Shown: positions 25,859 through 34,928, counted from the first letter of the stretch. The stretch: 35,506 bases of DNA from Luminiphilus sp. (GCA_012270045.1 JAAXJC010000062.1:1-35506), one strand, 5' to 3'. A program made the numbers and translations. Notes: generated by a model from the sequence alone, not told the origin.

Positions 25859-27118
25859 TCAGTCCCCGGCGCCCTCAGCAGTCACCAGGGCTTGCAACAG
25901 AATGTGCCGCTGGCGCTCCAGCAGGTCCCGATGTCCGTCGGCGAACTCGCCCATATGGTTGGCACCATTCGTGCCGGTTTCGATGGCAACCCGGGTTGTC
26001 AGTTCCAGGTCCTCGATCAAAAAGTCTGACAGCCGGATCTCGTCTCCGGGTTGTCGGGCCAACTGCTCCAGATCATCCACGGCCGACTGGGTATACAGGC
26101 CGGGGTAAATATCCTCGCTGTCCCCCCTTCCCAGTTCACTGCCACCCACGGCGATACCCAACCCCACCGTCAGCCGCAGCTGCTGTTCCAGTGTCGGCGC
26201 GGTTTGCCTGATCAGCCAGGCGCAGCTTGCGGCGCGAACCGCTGGCGAGGCAATTTTATGGGGGCCCGTAAACCAGATGGCGATACCAAACTGCCGGACC
26301 ACCTGCAGCTCGCCGCCGTAAAACCCCGCCGCGCCGTACAGCAGCCGATGGACATGGGCGACGTAGCGTTGCAAACGGCGTTCATCAACTGTCTCAAGGT
26401 ATCCGGGCAGGCTGCGAAAATGCACAAACAGAATGGCCGTGGTCACGTAGTGCTGATCGCCCTGGGATGCCTCCATGGAGGGTGGCTTGAGCAGGTCCAG
26501 GGGCAGGGCGGCGACCCGCTCCCGCAGCGCCGCCACCTCGTTGGCGCTGACCGAGGTATCGTCTCCGACGGAGCCCAGCTCCGCCGCCACGTCCTGTAGA
26601 TTCTTGCCCAACCTCAGGGCCAGGGCCCTGGTTGCGATATAAACCGCGATGCTGAGCAATATGGCCAGGCCTGAGAGGGACAGCAGGAACTGGAATTGGG
26701 TTCGGTCCTGGGCGGCCGTGTTGAGCGCAACCTCCGCGACCCCGGCCTGGTCACCGGCTATTACGATGGCTGAACTGAAACTGAACTTACCCAGTTCGCG
26801 GTCACCGGCAACCGCCAATTCATTACCGTCAACGTCCAGTGCCCGGGTGGCCGCAATACCCCGTTGTTCGGTCAGCTTGTTCAGTTCCCCGACCACGCCC
26901 AGCAGGTCCCCGGTGGCCATTTCAGTGCCCAGGCGTCGGGCAAGTTGCTCTGCCACCGCACGGCCGTACTCGGCCTGCAGGTTGGCCCGGGTGTAGGCGC
27001 TGGACTGTCCCGCCAGCGCCACCAGTGCCAGGCTTGATAGCAGGCAACACAGGCAGGCGACGGTCGCCAATTGCTGGTGCAGGGGCAGATTGTTGAAAGC
27101 CGTCGTCAGGGCGCGCAA
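25859..27118 (-). CDS. AhpA/YtjB-family membrane protein with a degenerate adenylate-cyclase-like domain
   Basis: The protein has two membrane helices (about 15-40 and 145-165 of a 419-aa form) enclosing a periplasmic segment of about 105 residues. A HAMP-like linker and a C-terminal region resembling class III cyclases follow (ILFVHFRSL, then LTVGLGIAVGG). The metal-binding aspartates of active cyclases are not evident, so catalysis is unlikely. Position beside serB matches ytjB in E. coli and ahpA in Pseudomonas. A GTG at 27223 gives 454 aa. I prefer the TTG at 27118 because GAGG precedes it by 8 nt and because a -10-like TATACT (27153-27148) lies between the two. A nine-base T-run sits directly at this start. 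Function is unknown. Confidence 0.7.
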   Translation of the reverse strand: MRALTTAFNNLPLHQQLATVACLCCLLSSLALVALAGQSSAYTRANLQAEYGRAVAEQLARRLGTEMATGDLLGVVGELNKLTEQRGIAATRALDVDGNELAVAGDRELGKFSFSSAIVIAGDQAGVAEVALNTAAQDRTQFQFLLSLSGLAILLSIAVYIATRALALRLGKNLQDVAAELGSVGDDTSVSANEVAALRERVAALPLDLLKPPSMEASQGDQHYVTTAILFVHFRSLPGYLETVDERRLQRYVAHVHRLLYGAAGFYGGELQVVRQFGIAIWFTGPHKIASPAVRAASCAWLIRQTAPTLEQQLRLTVGLGIAVGGSELGRGDSEDIYPGLYTQSAVDDLEQLARQPGDEIRLSDFLIEDLELTTRVAIETGTNGANHMGEFADGHRDLLERQRHILLQALVTAEGAGD

Positions 27119-27147
27119 AAAAAAAGCCTCAGCTGGGGGGGTACCGC

Positions 27148-27153
27148 AGTATA
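27148..27153 (-). promoter_or_regulatory. Possible -10 element for the AhpA/YtjB-like gene
   Basis: On the minus strand TATACT lies about 30 nt before the proposed TTG start, in the region divergent to serB. The -35 position at 17 bp (AAGCAT) is poor, so this is a partial match. Confidence 0.35.
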
Positions 27154-27279
27154 AACCCGCAGTGTGCGCTATGCTTGCCCGCGCAGAGGTAGCCAGCCGG
27201 GAACAAGACACTGAACCATACACTCACCGCCATTGTCGGGAGCGGAGATTCGTCCCGATTTACAGCCGTTGAAGAATTA

Positions 27280-28125
27280 TTGGCAACACTGGGGCAAGCA
27301 GCCCCCGCCTATCGGGATTCTCCCGTGCCCAGGTCCCTGTCCGGTAGCCGGGTCGCCCGCAGCTATTTCCTGACCGGAGGCATCGATCCGGACGATCTCC
27401 GGGCAGCCCTGTCGGCCCTCGGAGCGCGGCTGCCCATCGACCTGGTGTTGCAGAGCGAGGCCAGCAGGCTGCGTCGCTATCGCCTGGCCGTGTTCGATAT
27501 GGACTCCACGCTGATTCGGTGTGAGGTGATCGACGAACTGGCACGCTGTGCAGGCGTAGGGGAGCAGGTGTCGGCCATTACCCGGAAGGCGATGGAAGGG
27601 GAGCTGGATTTTAGTGACAGTTACGCCCACCGGCTGTCGCTGCTCAAGGGTCTGGATGCCAGCCATGTGGACACCCTTGCGGCCAATCTGCCCATTACCG
27701 AGGGAGTTGCCGAGTTGCTGACCACGCTGCGGGCCCGGGGTACCCATACAGCCATCGTGTCCGGTGGTTTTCTGCCCTTCGCCGAAGCGCTGCAGCGTCA
27801 ATTTGGTTTCGATGAGGTCTATGCCAATGGACTTGATATCCGCGACGGCAAGGTCACGGGCACACCCCAGCCCCCCATAGTAGACGGCGAGTTCAAGGCC
27901 CAGGCCATGCTGGAGATGGCCCAGCGCCTTGGCATTTCCCCTGCCGAAATAGTGGCGGTGGGTGATGGCGCCAACGACTTACCCATGTTGAACGCCGCGG
28001 GATTCGGTGTCGCGTACAAGGCAAAGCCGCTGGTTGCAGACCAGGCGGATTGCCACATTCGTCATGTGGGCTTGGATGGACTGCTTTATTTACTGGGTTC
28101 AAAGAGTGAACTTGCGGGTGGATAA
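27280..28125 (+). CDS. serB: Phosphoserine phosphatase SerB
   Basis: SerB performs the last step of serine synthesis, dephosphorylating phosphoserine. The HAD-family core is clear: the nucleophile and acid in VFDMDSTLI (Asp73 and Asp75), the cap region [16 protein letters not shown], motif II IVSGGF, and motif [13 protein letters not shown]. The 281-aa form starts at TTG. The frame is open back to 27193, with ATT and CTG codons but no ATG or GTG, so the true N-terminus is unclear. Only about 70 residues precede the HAD core, shorter than in E. coli or Pseudomonas SerB, and no full ACT domain is visible. It is divergent from the AhpA/YtjB-like gene. Confidence 0.93.
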   Translation: MATLGQAAPAYRDSPVPRSLSGSRVARSYFLTGGIDPDDLRAALSALGARLPIDLVLQSEASRLRRYRLAVFDMDSTLIRCEVIDELARCAGVGEQVSAITRKAMEGELDFSDSYAHRLSLLKGLDASHVDTLAANLPITEGVAELLTTLRARGTHTAIVSGGFLPFAEALQRQFGFDEVYANGLDIRDGKVTGTPQPPIVDGEFKAQAMLEMAQRLGISPAEIVAVGDGANDLPMLNAAGFGVAYKAKPLVADQADCHIRHVGLDGLLYLLGSKSELAGG

Positions 28126-28150
28126 CGCTGAACTCTGGCCGGGCCTGGGG

Positions 28151-28156
28151 TATGAT
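28151..28156 (+). promoter_or_regulatory. Possible -10 element for efp
   Basis: TATGAT lies 34 nt before the efp ATG in the 59-bp serB-efp gap. No good -35 hexamer is present at 17 bp, so this is a low-confidence partial match. Confidence 0.3.
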
Positions 28157-28184
28157 CCGCGGCGGTTCATGCAAGGAGTGCCCG

Positions 28185-28757
28185 ATGGCCAATTTTTCTA
28201 CCAATGAGTTCAAGCCCGGCCTGAAAGTCATGCTCGATGGCGAGCCCTGCTCCATCATGGAGAACGAGTACGTCAAGCCCGGCAAGGGTCAGGCATTCAA
28301 CCGGGTCAAGTTGCGAAACCTGCGTTCAGGGCGTGTCTGGGAGCGAACCTTCAAATCCGGAGACACCCTTGAGGGTGCGGACGTTATGGATGTGGAGCTG
28401 GAATACTCCTACACCGACGGTGAATTCTTTTACTTCATGGATCCTGTCAGTTACGACCAGCACGCCGCCGGTTCTGAGGCGGTGGGTGAGACCCAGAAAT
28501 GGCTGAAGGAGCAGGAGAAGTACGAAGTCACCCTGTACAACGGTGCTCCAATTACCGTCACCCCGCCAAATTTTATTGAACTGGAGATCACCGAGACCGA
28601 CCCTGGCTTGAAGGGGGATACCGCCCAGGGTGGGTCAAAGCCCGCGACCCTGACCACCGGTGCGGTCGTTCGCGTACCCCTGTTCATATCCCAGGGCGAG
28701 ATCATTCGGATCGACACCCGAACCGGGGAGTATGTCAGCCGCGCCAGTAAGAGCTGA
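28185..28757 (+). CDS. efp: Elongation factor P
   Basis: EF-P enters the ribosomal E-site and relieves stalling at polyproline stretches. The 190-aa protein has the three-domain EF-P layout. The modified residue is Lys34 in [10 protein letters not shown], the lysine beta-lysylated by EpmA in enterics. The C-terminal signature region ([20 protein letters not shown]) is intact. AAGGAG lies 8 nt before the ATG at 28185; an ATG 33 bp upstream is in frame but lacks a ribosome site. epmA follows 9 bp after its stop, which supports the EpmA-type modification route. Confidence 0.98.
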   Translation: MANFSTNEFKPGLKVMLDGEPCSIMENEYVKPGKGQAFNRVKLRNLRSGRVWERTFKSGDTLEGADVMDVELEYSYTDGEFFYFMDPVSYDQHAAGSEAVGETQKWLKEQEKYEVTLYNGAPITVTPPNFIELEITETDPGLKGDTAQGGSKPATLTTGAVVRVPLFISQGEIIRIDTRTGEYVSRASKS

Positions 28758-28766
28758 CGGCTGCTG

Positions 28767-29717
28767 GTGAGTGACTGGCGCCCCGGGGCCCCGTTATCCG
28801 TCCAGCGCCAGCGTGCCACCCTGCTGGCGGAGTTGCGCCAGTATTTTCACCGTTTGGGGGTAATGGAGGTCGAGACCCCATTACTGTGCCAGTACGGCGT
28901 CACCGATCCGGGCCTGGACAATTTTGCTGTGGTCTGCGGCGACGGGGAGCGTTGGTTACAGACGTCACCTGAATATGCCATGAAGCGGCTGTTGGCGGCA
29001 GGCAGCGGCGACATCTTCCAGATTTGTAAAGCCTTCCGGTCCGGGGAACTGGGTCAACGGCACAACCCGGAATACACGCTGCTGGAATGGTACCGGCTGG
29101 GGGTCGACCATTACGATCTGTTGCATCAGGTAGGGGAACTGGTATGCGGGCTGCTGGGGCGTGCCGGCTGGCAAGTCTGGCCCTGGAGAACACTGGTCCA
29201 GCATGTTCTTGGCAGCGACATTGAGCGGGCGACCCATCGAGAACTGGAGCAACTCGCGCTGGCGCAAGTCGGCGACATTCCCCCGGCGCTGGACAGGGAA
29301 GCGCTGCTGGATCTGTTGGTAAGCCACTGTGTCGAGCCCGCACTGGCCAAGTGGGGTGTGGTATTCGTGGTTGATTATCCATTGCCCCAGGCGGCGCTGG
29401 CGCGCAGGGTACAGGGGCCGGATGGCGAAGCCCTTGGTGCGCGCTTTGAGTGTTACGTGGATGGCCTGGAGTTGGCCAATGGCTACTGGGAGTGCGGCGA
29501 TGCCGACGAGTTGGCCCTGCGTTTTGAATCCGACAACCTGCTGCGGGAGCAGCGTGGACTGCCCTGCCGCCCGGTGGATCAGCGTTTGCTGGCCGCGCTG
29601 CGGTCGGGCCTTCCCGACTGTTCAGGCGTTGCGCTGGGGGTAGACCGGCTGCTGGCACTGCAGAGCGCCAGCCCGGACCTGGATGGGGTGCTGGCCTTTA
29701 ACTGGAACCGCAGCTAG
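28767..29717 (+). CDS. epmA: EF-P lysine aminoacylase EpmA (lysyl-tRNA synthetase paralogue)
   Basis: EpmA attaches (R)-beta-lysine to Lys34 of EF-P. The 316-aa protein is a class II lysyl-tRNA synthetase catalytic core without the N-terminal anticodon-binding domain, the defining layout of EpmA/GenX. Class II motifs are visible: motif 2 in FQICKAFRSGELGQRHNPEYTLLEW and motif 3 in GVALGVDRLLAL. The start is GTG, 9 nt after the efp stop. epmB, the lysine 2,3-aminomutase that makes the substrate, is not in this window. Its TAG stop overlaps that of the convergent thioesterase gene in the palindrome CTAG. Confidence 0.95.
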   Translation: MSDWRPGAPLSVQRQRATLLAELRQYFHRLGVMEVETPLLCQYGVTDPGLDNFAVVCGDGERWLQTSPEYAMKRLLAAGSGDIFQICKAFRSGELGQRHNPEYTLLEWYRLGVDHYDLLHQVGELVCGLLGRAGWQVWPWRTLVQHVLGSDIERATHRELEQLALAQVGDIPPALDREALLDLLVSHCVEPALAKWGVVFVVDYPLPQAALARRVQGPDGEALGARFECYVDGLELANGYWECGDADELALRFESDNLLREQRGLPCRPVDQRLLAALRSGLPDCSGVALGVDRLLALQSASPDLDGVLAFNWNRS

Positions 29718-30166
29718 GGTTCGGGCAGGTCCAGTACTACCGGTCCGTATCGGGCAATGAACTCCGGCGGCGGTCGCCGTGGTTTACCCGTCGATATCTG
29801 AATACAGACAAACTCGTGCTGGGCACGAAGCACCGTCACCCCGGCATCCCGATCGATGACCTGGAATCTCCGTTCCATGGTCAGGCGGCGATCCCAGCGA
29901 GTGATCCAGGTAGCTACCGACAGCCGGTCGCCAGCGCGGGTGGCACGAAGATACTGGTAATGGGCATTGGTCAGCGCCATGGCCCGGTCCAGCGTCCGGT
30001 ATTCCTCTTCCCCAAGCCCCAGGCTGCGGGTGTGGGACCAGGCGGCATGCTCGCACCAGTTTACGTAAACCCCGTTGTTGGTGTGGGCGAGTGCGTCAAT
30101 ATCGTCTGGACTGACCACCACGTCGCAAAGATGGGGGTCCGGATAGTCCCAGTCGAGGGCGCTCAT
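29714..30166 (-). CDS. Acyl-CoA thioesterase, 4-hydroxybenzoyl-CoA thioesterase (hot-dog) family
   Basis: This 150-aa single hot-dog domain protein resembles YbgC/FadM-type acyl-CoA thioesterases. The N-terminal active-site region reads VSPDDIDALAHTNNGVYVNWCEHAAW, equivalent to the DxxGHxNNxxY pattern but with His-Thr-Asn-Asn. The central strands include HYQYLRATRAGDRL and ERRFQVIDRDAG. Its ATG overlaps the nhaC stop by 4 bp, making it the last gene of the FAD-DUF1365-cfa-nhaC operon. Acyl specificity cannot be read from sequence; a role in clearing acyl groups during lipid remodelling is inference from context. Confidence 0.88.
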   Translation of the reverse strand: MSALDWDYPDPHLCDVVVSPDDIDALAHTNNGVYVNWCEHAAWSHTRSLGLGEEEYRTLDRAMALTNAHYQYLRATRAGDRLSVATWITRWDRRLTMERRFQVIDRDAGVTVLRAQHEFVCIQISTGKPRRPPPEFIARYGPVVLDLPEP

Positions 30167-31584
30167 CGGGCCGGGTCGGGCTGGGCCGGCCGCTGGGCGA
30201 TCATCAGATAGCCCAGGGTGACCGCCACCAGCGGGCAGATGTAGTTAAAAGCCGCGTAAGGCAGGTAGTCCAGGGTGAGCACTCCCAGTGTGGCACTCAT
30301 ATAGGCCCCGCAGGTATTCCAGGGAATCAGCACCGAAGTCAGCGTCGCCGAGTCCTCCAGCGATCTGGACAGGTTCAACCGGCTCAGGCCGCGGTCGTCG
30401 TAGGCTACGGTAAACATCCGCCCGGGCAGGGCGATGGCCAGGAACTGATCTGCGGCAAGGGCATTGGTGATGACGCCTCCGGTCACCGTGGCCAATACCA
30501 GATCGCCGGTGTTGCGCACGGTTTTCAGGGCGGCATCGAGGATGTGCTTGAGAATGCCGGTTTTCTCCAGTACGCCGCCAAAGGACAGGGCGGTGACGAT
30601 GAGCCACACGGTATTGAGCATGCTGGCCATGCCGCCCTTACTCAGCAGTTGGTTCAGTGATGCGTCGCTGCTGTTGCCGGTGTAACCCGCAAATAACACG
30701 GTCCAAATACCCCGCAGCATCGGTGCCGGCCCGTCTCCATCCAGGCTGACCCCAAAACGCCTCACGGCGTCGGGCTGTATCAGCAGGGCGAAGACCACCC
30801 CGATTGCCGCCGATAGCAAAATCGCGGGATAAGCCGGAACCCGCAATCCTATCAGCACCAGCATCCCCAGCAGTGGCAGGAAGCTGTACCAGCTGACGTC
30901 AAACTCCAATGCCAATGCCTGCCGCAGTTGCGCAATAGCCTCCGGCGGTCGCGCGGCCTCCTCGCTGTTGAGCAGGAAAAATAGCAATGCCAAAACAAAG
31001 GCCGGCACGGTGGTCCACAGCATATGGCGGATATGTTCGAACAAATCCACGCCGGCACAGGCAGCCGCAAGATTGGTGGTATCAGAGAGGGGTGACAGCT
31101 TGTCACCGAAATAGGCACCGGAAATGATGGCCCCGGCGGTCATGGCACTGGACAGGCCAAAGCTTTCTGCGATGCCAATGAGGCCAATGCCCAGGGTGCC
31201 GGCGACGGTCCATGAACTGCCAATGCTGACCGAGGCGAGCGCGCAGATGATCGCTGTCGCCGGATAAAAAAACCGGGGATCAAGTAGCGCCACGCCGTGG
31301 TAAATCATGGCGGGCACGGTACCGGCCAGAATCCAGCTGCCGATCAGGGCGCCCACCGCCAGCAGGATGAGTATCGGGCCCAGCCCGACCTGAATTCCTT
31401 CAACCAGGGCTTTCTGTATGTCCGGCCACCGCAGCCCACGGTGGATGCCCACCAGGGCGGCTACCCCGGTGGCAATAACCAGAACCACTTGATTGGGCCC
31501 ATAGGATGCGTCGGAGCCGAATAGCTGGACGGCGCCGGCGAGCATACCCACCAGCAACGCGATGGGTACGAGGGAGAGCAGCAT
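30163..31584 (-). CDS. nhaC: Na+/H+ antiporter NhaC family protein
   Basis: This 473-aa integral membrane protein has about 11-12 hydrophobic helices. It carries the ion-transporter-superfamily NhaC signature: SVSIGSSWTVAGTLGIGL, then GAYFGDKLSPLSDTTNLA, where charged residues lie within a membrane-embedded hairpin. The second inverted repeat has ALAADQFLAIALPGRMF and EDSATLTSVLIPWNTCG. Members exchange Na+ (or malate/lactate in MleN-type proteins) for H+, so the exact substrate is open. The ATG lies 3 nt after the cfa stop and the stop overlaps the thioesterase start by 4 bp, so the three are cotranscribed. Confidence 0.92.
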   Translation of the reverse strand: MLLSLVPIALLVGMLAGAVQLFGSDASYGPNQVVLVIATGVAALVGIHRGLRWPDIQKALVEGIQVGLGPILILLAVGALIGSWILAGTVPAMIYHGVALLDPRFFYPATAIICALASVSIGSSWTVAGTLGIGLIGIAESFGLSSAMTAGAIISGAYFGDKLSPLSDTTNLAAACAGVDLFEHIRHMLWTTVPAFVLALLFFLLNSEEAARPPEAIAQLRQALALEFDVSWYSFLPLLGMLVLIGLRVPAYPAILLSAAIGVVFALLIQPDAVRRFGVSLDGDGPAPMLRGIWTVLFAGYTGNSSDASLNQLLSKGGMASMLNTVWLIVTALSFGGVLEKTGILKHILDAALKTVRNTGDLVLATVTGGVITNALAADQFLAIALPGRMFTVAYDDRGLSRLNLSRSLEDSATLTSVLIPWNTCGAYMSATLGVLTLDYLPYAAFNYICPLVAVTLGYLMIAQRPAQPDPAR

Positions 31585-31587
31585 GGT

Positions 31588-32844
31588 TTAGGCGGGTCGG
31601 TAGCCGGGCTTCGCCATGGTGATTTGGTAGGTACCGATGATGCGTTCCCGGAAGCCACCCTCACAGTAACTGAGGTAGAAACGCCACATGCGAATAAAGC
31701 GATCGTCGAAACCCATTTCCCTGACCCTGTCCAGCTGTGCAAGGAAGCTATGGTGCCATGCTTCGAGGGTGCGTGCGTAATCCAGGGTAATGTCCCGCAA
31801 CTGGGTCATCTGCAGATCCGTGTGCCGGGCGAGGTTGTCTGCGATGACACCCAGGGAGGGCAGGCAGCCACCGGGGAAGATGTAGCGCTTGATGTAGTCC
31901 ACCGATTGCCGCGCAAAGTCGTAGCGTTGGTCCGGGATGGTAATGGCCTGAATCACTGCCTTGCCGGTCGGCTTCAGTAGCCGGCTGACACACTGGAAGT
32001 AGCTTTCATAAAACTCGTGGCCCACGGCCTCGATCATCTCGATGGAAACCAGCTTGTCGAAACTGCCCTCGAGCTTGCGATAATCCTGACACAGCACCGT
32101 AATGCGGTCCTGCAGTCCCCGGGCCGCCACCTCCGCCCGGGTGTGTTCATACTGCTCCTGGGAAATGGTGGTTGTGGTCACCCTGCAGCCGTAATGCTCA
32201 GCGGCGTAGATCGCCATGCCGCCCCAGCCAGTACCGATCTCAATCAACTCGTCGTCGGCACTGAGTTCCAGGGACTGGCATATCAGGTCGAGCTTGTGGA
32301 TGGCGGCCTGATCAAGTGTTGAGTCGGCGGCTGGGTACACCGCGGCGGAGTACATCATGGTCGGGTCGAGAAACAGCGCGAAAAAGTCATTGCCAAGGTC
32401 GTAGTGGGCAGAAATATTTTCCTTTGAGCCCAGCATGGTGTTGCGCCGTCCAAAATGCGCGACCTTGAGCGCCGCCTTCATGATCCAGCTCTGGTTGTCG
32501 GTCATGGCGAGCAGGGTTTCCATGTTGGCGCTGAACAGGCGGGTGACCTCGGTGAGGTCCCTGCTGCTCCAGTCACCATCGATGTAGGCTTCTCCCGAGG
32601 CAATGGAACCCCCGGTCAGCACCCGCCAGTAGGCCCTTGGGTTGTGCACAGTAATGTGGGCATGGGGCGCCTCGGGGCGCTGGTCGTTGCCCAGGGTGAA
32701 GGTCTCATCGCCGTCACGCAGTGTCAGGGTCCCGACCCGGATGTTCCGGAACAGACGCAGAATCAATTCCCTTGCGACCTGGGGTTTTGCAACCCGGTTC
32801 AGGGTAGGTAGTTTTGGGATATTCCGTACGCTGGATTGAGACAT
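31588..32844 (-). CDS. cfa: Cyclopropane-fatty-acyl-phospholipid synthase family methyltransferase
   Basis: Cfa-type enzymes transfer a methylene or methyl group from S-adenosylmethionine to double bonds of phospholipid acyl chains at the membrane. The 418-aa protein has an N-terminal lipid-binding part, then HYDLGNDFFALFLD (147-160), the SAM-binding motif IEIGTGWGGMAIYAA (201-215), EMIEAVGHEFYESYF, and a C-terminal RMWRFYLSYCEGGF. All are typical of the family. In place of the usual YSCAYF the sequence reads YSAAVYP, one of several family variations. Some homologues linked to RpoE/ChrR act as UfaM-like methyltransferases in furan fatty acid synthesis, so the product may not be a cyclopropane. 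It lies 41 bp after the DUF1365 gene. Confidence 0.93.
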   Translation of the reverse strand: MSQSSVRNIPKLPTLNRVAKPQVARELILRLFRNIRVGTLTLRDGDETFTLGNDQRPEAPHAHITVHNPRAYWRVLTGGSIASGEAYIDGDWSSRDLTEVTRLFSANMETLLAMTDNQSWIMKAALKVAHFGRRNTMLGSKENISAHYDLGNDFFALFLDPTMMYSAAVYPAADSTLDQAAIHKLDLICQSLELSADDELIEIGTGWGGMAIYAAEHYGCRVTTTTISQEQYEHTRAEVAARGLQDRITVLCQDYRKLEGSFDKLVSIEMIEAVGHEFYESYFQCVSRLLKPTGKAVIQAITIPDQRYDFARQSVDYIKRYIFPGGCLPSLGVIADNLARHTDLQMTQLRDITLDYARTLEAWHHSFLAQLDRVREMGFDDRFIRMWRFYLSYCEGGFRERIIGTYQITMAKPGYRPA

Positions 32845-32885
32845 CTGCGGTTACCTCAACGATTGGGGTATGCGGGGTTACGTGC

Positions 32886-33629
32886 CTATCCACCTTTCGG
32901 ATGAGGGTAGACCGGGACACGTTTGAGCCAAAGTTTCAGGGCCTGCCAGTAAATGCCCGCCAGAACTTTCAGGGTCATCAGGGGAACACCGAGGATGGCC
33001 CGGGTCAGGTTGCCGGCGGTAAACGGCTGAGCTTCCAGTTTCAGTGTCGCGTCGAAGATACGACGCCCTCCCTGGAGGTTGCTCAGCCTGATGGCCAATT
33101 GCTGTCCGGGCGAACTGCTGGACCAGCGGTACACCATATCCATGGGATTGAACGGGGACACATGCAGGGACTTGTCGAACTCGACCTGCACGCGGCCATC
33201 CGGCCCGGTAACCGGTAACACATAGCTGTGGCGTTCATCCCAGGGGGTATTGGTGACTTCGGCAACGATGTATCTGAGTGTTTCGCCGTCGGTATCGAAA
33301 CAGAAGTAGCAGGCGATGGGGTTGGCCTGGATACCGAAATAACGCCAGTTGGCCAGCAGGTATACGGGACCGTCGGGGCACTGGCCATGCTCGGCTACTA
33401 TTCGATTGCGCACTGCTTCCACCAGCGGGGTATCCGGGTCACCGAGAAAATCCTGGCGCCGGAACATGGCGGGAGCCCAGCGCCGGGCCGACCAGAACGG
33501 TATGCCATCGACAAGCCCTGGCAGTGCTCCCACGTCGACCAGAGGCATGAAAACCTTGTAGGAAAATTGGTGCGCCCGGGGGCTGTGTCGGCAGTGGAAC
33601 AGGGTGCCGCGATAAAGCCGGGAGATCAT
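32886..33629 (-). CDS. DUF1365 domain-containing protein
   Basis: This 247-aa protein belongs to DUF1365, recognised from [33 protein letters not shown] at its N-terminus (two adjacent stretches), [23 protein letters not shown] in the middle, and [16 protein letters not shown]. The family is regularly encoded between an FAD oxidoreductase and a Cfa-like methyltransferase. Its biochemical role is not settled, though a function in lipid modification is inferred from that neighbourhood. The ATG at 33629 is chosen because it overlaps the FAD gene stop by 4 bp and matches the family start. The frame stays open 44 codons upstream, but only inside the FAD gene. Confidence 0.92.
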   Translation of the reverse strand: MISRLYRGTLFHCRHSPRAHQFSYKVFMPLVDVGALPGLVDGIPFWSARRWAPAMFRRQDFLGDPDTPLVEAVRNRIVAEHGQCPDGPVYLLANWRYFGIQANPIACYFCFDTDGETLRYIVAEVTNTPWDERHSYVLPVTGPDGRVQVEFDKSLHVSPFNPMDMVYRWSSSSPGQQLAIRLSNLQGGRRIFDATLKLEAQPFTAGNLTRAILGVPLMTLKVLAGIYWQALKLWLKRVPVYPHPKGG

Positions 33630-34891
33630 GCCGCCAGGGAACCTGCATCGGCGAGAGCTTCTGCCACCCGCAGTCCGCTGACCAGGCCGTCCTCGTGGAA
33701 GCCGTTGTGCCAGTAGGCGCCGCAGAACCATGTTTTGTTGACGCCGTTGATTTCCTGCCAACGAGCCTGTGCCTCGACGCCAGCGACAGTGAATTGGGGG
33801 TGGGCGTAGTTGAAACGTCCCAGTATGCGGGCGGGATTAATGGAATCGGTATCGTTGAGCGTTACGCAGAAGGTCTCGGGCGCTTTAATGCCCTGGAGGA
33901 TATTCATGTTGTAGGTCACCACCGCCCGGTCGTTACCCGGGCGCATGCGGTAGTTCCAGCTTGACCAGGTTTGCCGGTTGCGTGGCAGCAGTCGGTGGTC
34001 GGTATGCAGCACCACGTCGTTGTCCCGGTAGGGAATCGCGCCCAGGATTTCCTTTTCATGGGCCGAGGGGTCGGCGAGCAGTGCCAGGGCCTGGTCCGAA
34101 TGGGTGGCAATGACCACCTGGTCAAACTGCCTTCGGGACCCGTCCTTGAAGTTCAGGGTCACGCCCAGCCCGGGCGTACGCTGCACGGACTGCACCGGCT
34201 GGTTCAGGAAAATTCTGTCTTCAAAACCGAAGGTCAGGGGCCCGATGTACTCCCTGCTGCCCCCTTCTATCACCCGCCACTGGGGTCGGTTGGCGACCTG
34301 CAGCAGGCCGTGGTTGCGGAAGAAGCGGATAAAGAACTCAACTGGAAAATCCCTGGCATCAGAAAAGTCCGCCGACCAGATGGCGGAGGTCATGGCCAAC
34401 AGGTAGTACTGGCAAAAAGCGTCGCTGTAGCGTTTGCGCTGCAGGTAGGCACCCAGGGTTTCACCACGTTCCAACTGGCCCGAGTCCAGATCAGCGACCG
34501 ATTCCTTGTTGAAACGAAGGATGTCCCTGACCATGGACAGGAACCGGGGTGAAACCAGATTGCGCCGTTGGGCAAACAGGGTATTGAGGTTTTTGCCCGC
34601 GTATTCGAGGCCGGTGCTGTCATCAGATACCGAAAACCCCATGGTGGTTGCCCGGGTCGCAACCCCCAGGTTTTCCAGTAATTCTATGAAGTGAGGATAG
34701 GTATGGTCGTTATAGACGATGAAGCCGGTGTCGATGGCGTAGCGACGGGCACCCAGTTTCACGTCGTAAGTGGCGGTGTGGCCGCCAATACGACCGGCTG
34801 CCTCAAACACGGCAATGTCATGTCGTTGGGCCGCGAGTTGGTGCGCGCAGCCCAGGCCGGAAATACCGGACCCGATTATTGCAACCTTCAC
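33626..34891 (-). CDS. FAD-dependent oxidoreductase (amine oxidase/desaturase-like)
   Basis: This 421-aa flavoprotein has an N-terminal Rossmann motif ([18 protein letters not shown]) and [16 protein letters not shown] binding the FAD ribose and pyrophosphate. The C-terminal FAD contact is [18 protein letters not shown]. It belongs to the NAD(P)-binding/amine-oxidase superfamily, which also contains phytoene and fatty-acid desaturases. It begins with GTG, preceded by AGGTGG. It is first in the operon FAD-DUF1365-cfa-nhaC-thioesterase, 159 bp from the divergent sigma factor gene. In RpoE/ChrR systems such flavoproteins are induced by singlet oxygen. A role as acyl-chain dehydrogenase is plausible but unproven. 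Confidence 0.92.
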   Translation of the reverse strand: MKVAIIGSGISGLGCAHQLAAQRHDIAVFEAAGRIGGHTATYDVKLGARRYAIDTGFIVYNDHTYPHFIELLENLGVATRATTMGFSVSDDSTGLEYAGKNLNTLFAQRRNLVSPRFLSMVRDILRFNKESVADLDSGQLERGETLGAYLQRKRYSDAFCQYYLLAMTSAIWSADFSDARDFPVEFFIRFFRNHGLLQVANRPQWRVIEGGSREYIGPLTFGFEDRIFLNQPVQSVQRTPGLGVTLNFKDGSRRQFDQVVIATHSDQALALLADPSAHEKEILGAIPYRDNDVVLHTDHRLLPRNRQTWSSWNYRMRPGNDRAVVTYNMNILQGIKAPETFCVTLNDTDSINPARILGRFNYAHPQFTVAGVEAQARWQEINGVNKTWFCGAYWHNGFHEDGLVSGLRVAEALADAGSLAA

Positions 34892-34928
34892 CCGCGTGCC
34901 ACCTGCAATGTATGAGCTATATATCCCA

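Noticed and set aside
28900..29658. 252-codon minus-strand frame opposite epmA
   Set aside because: It is Pro/Arg/Ala-rich shadow sequence. The plus strand encodes a clear class II synthetase core.
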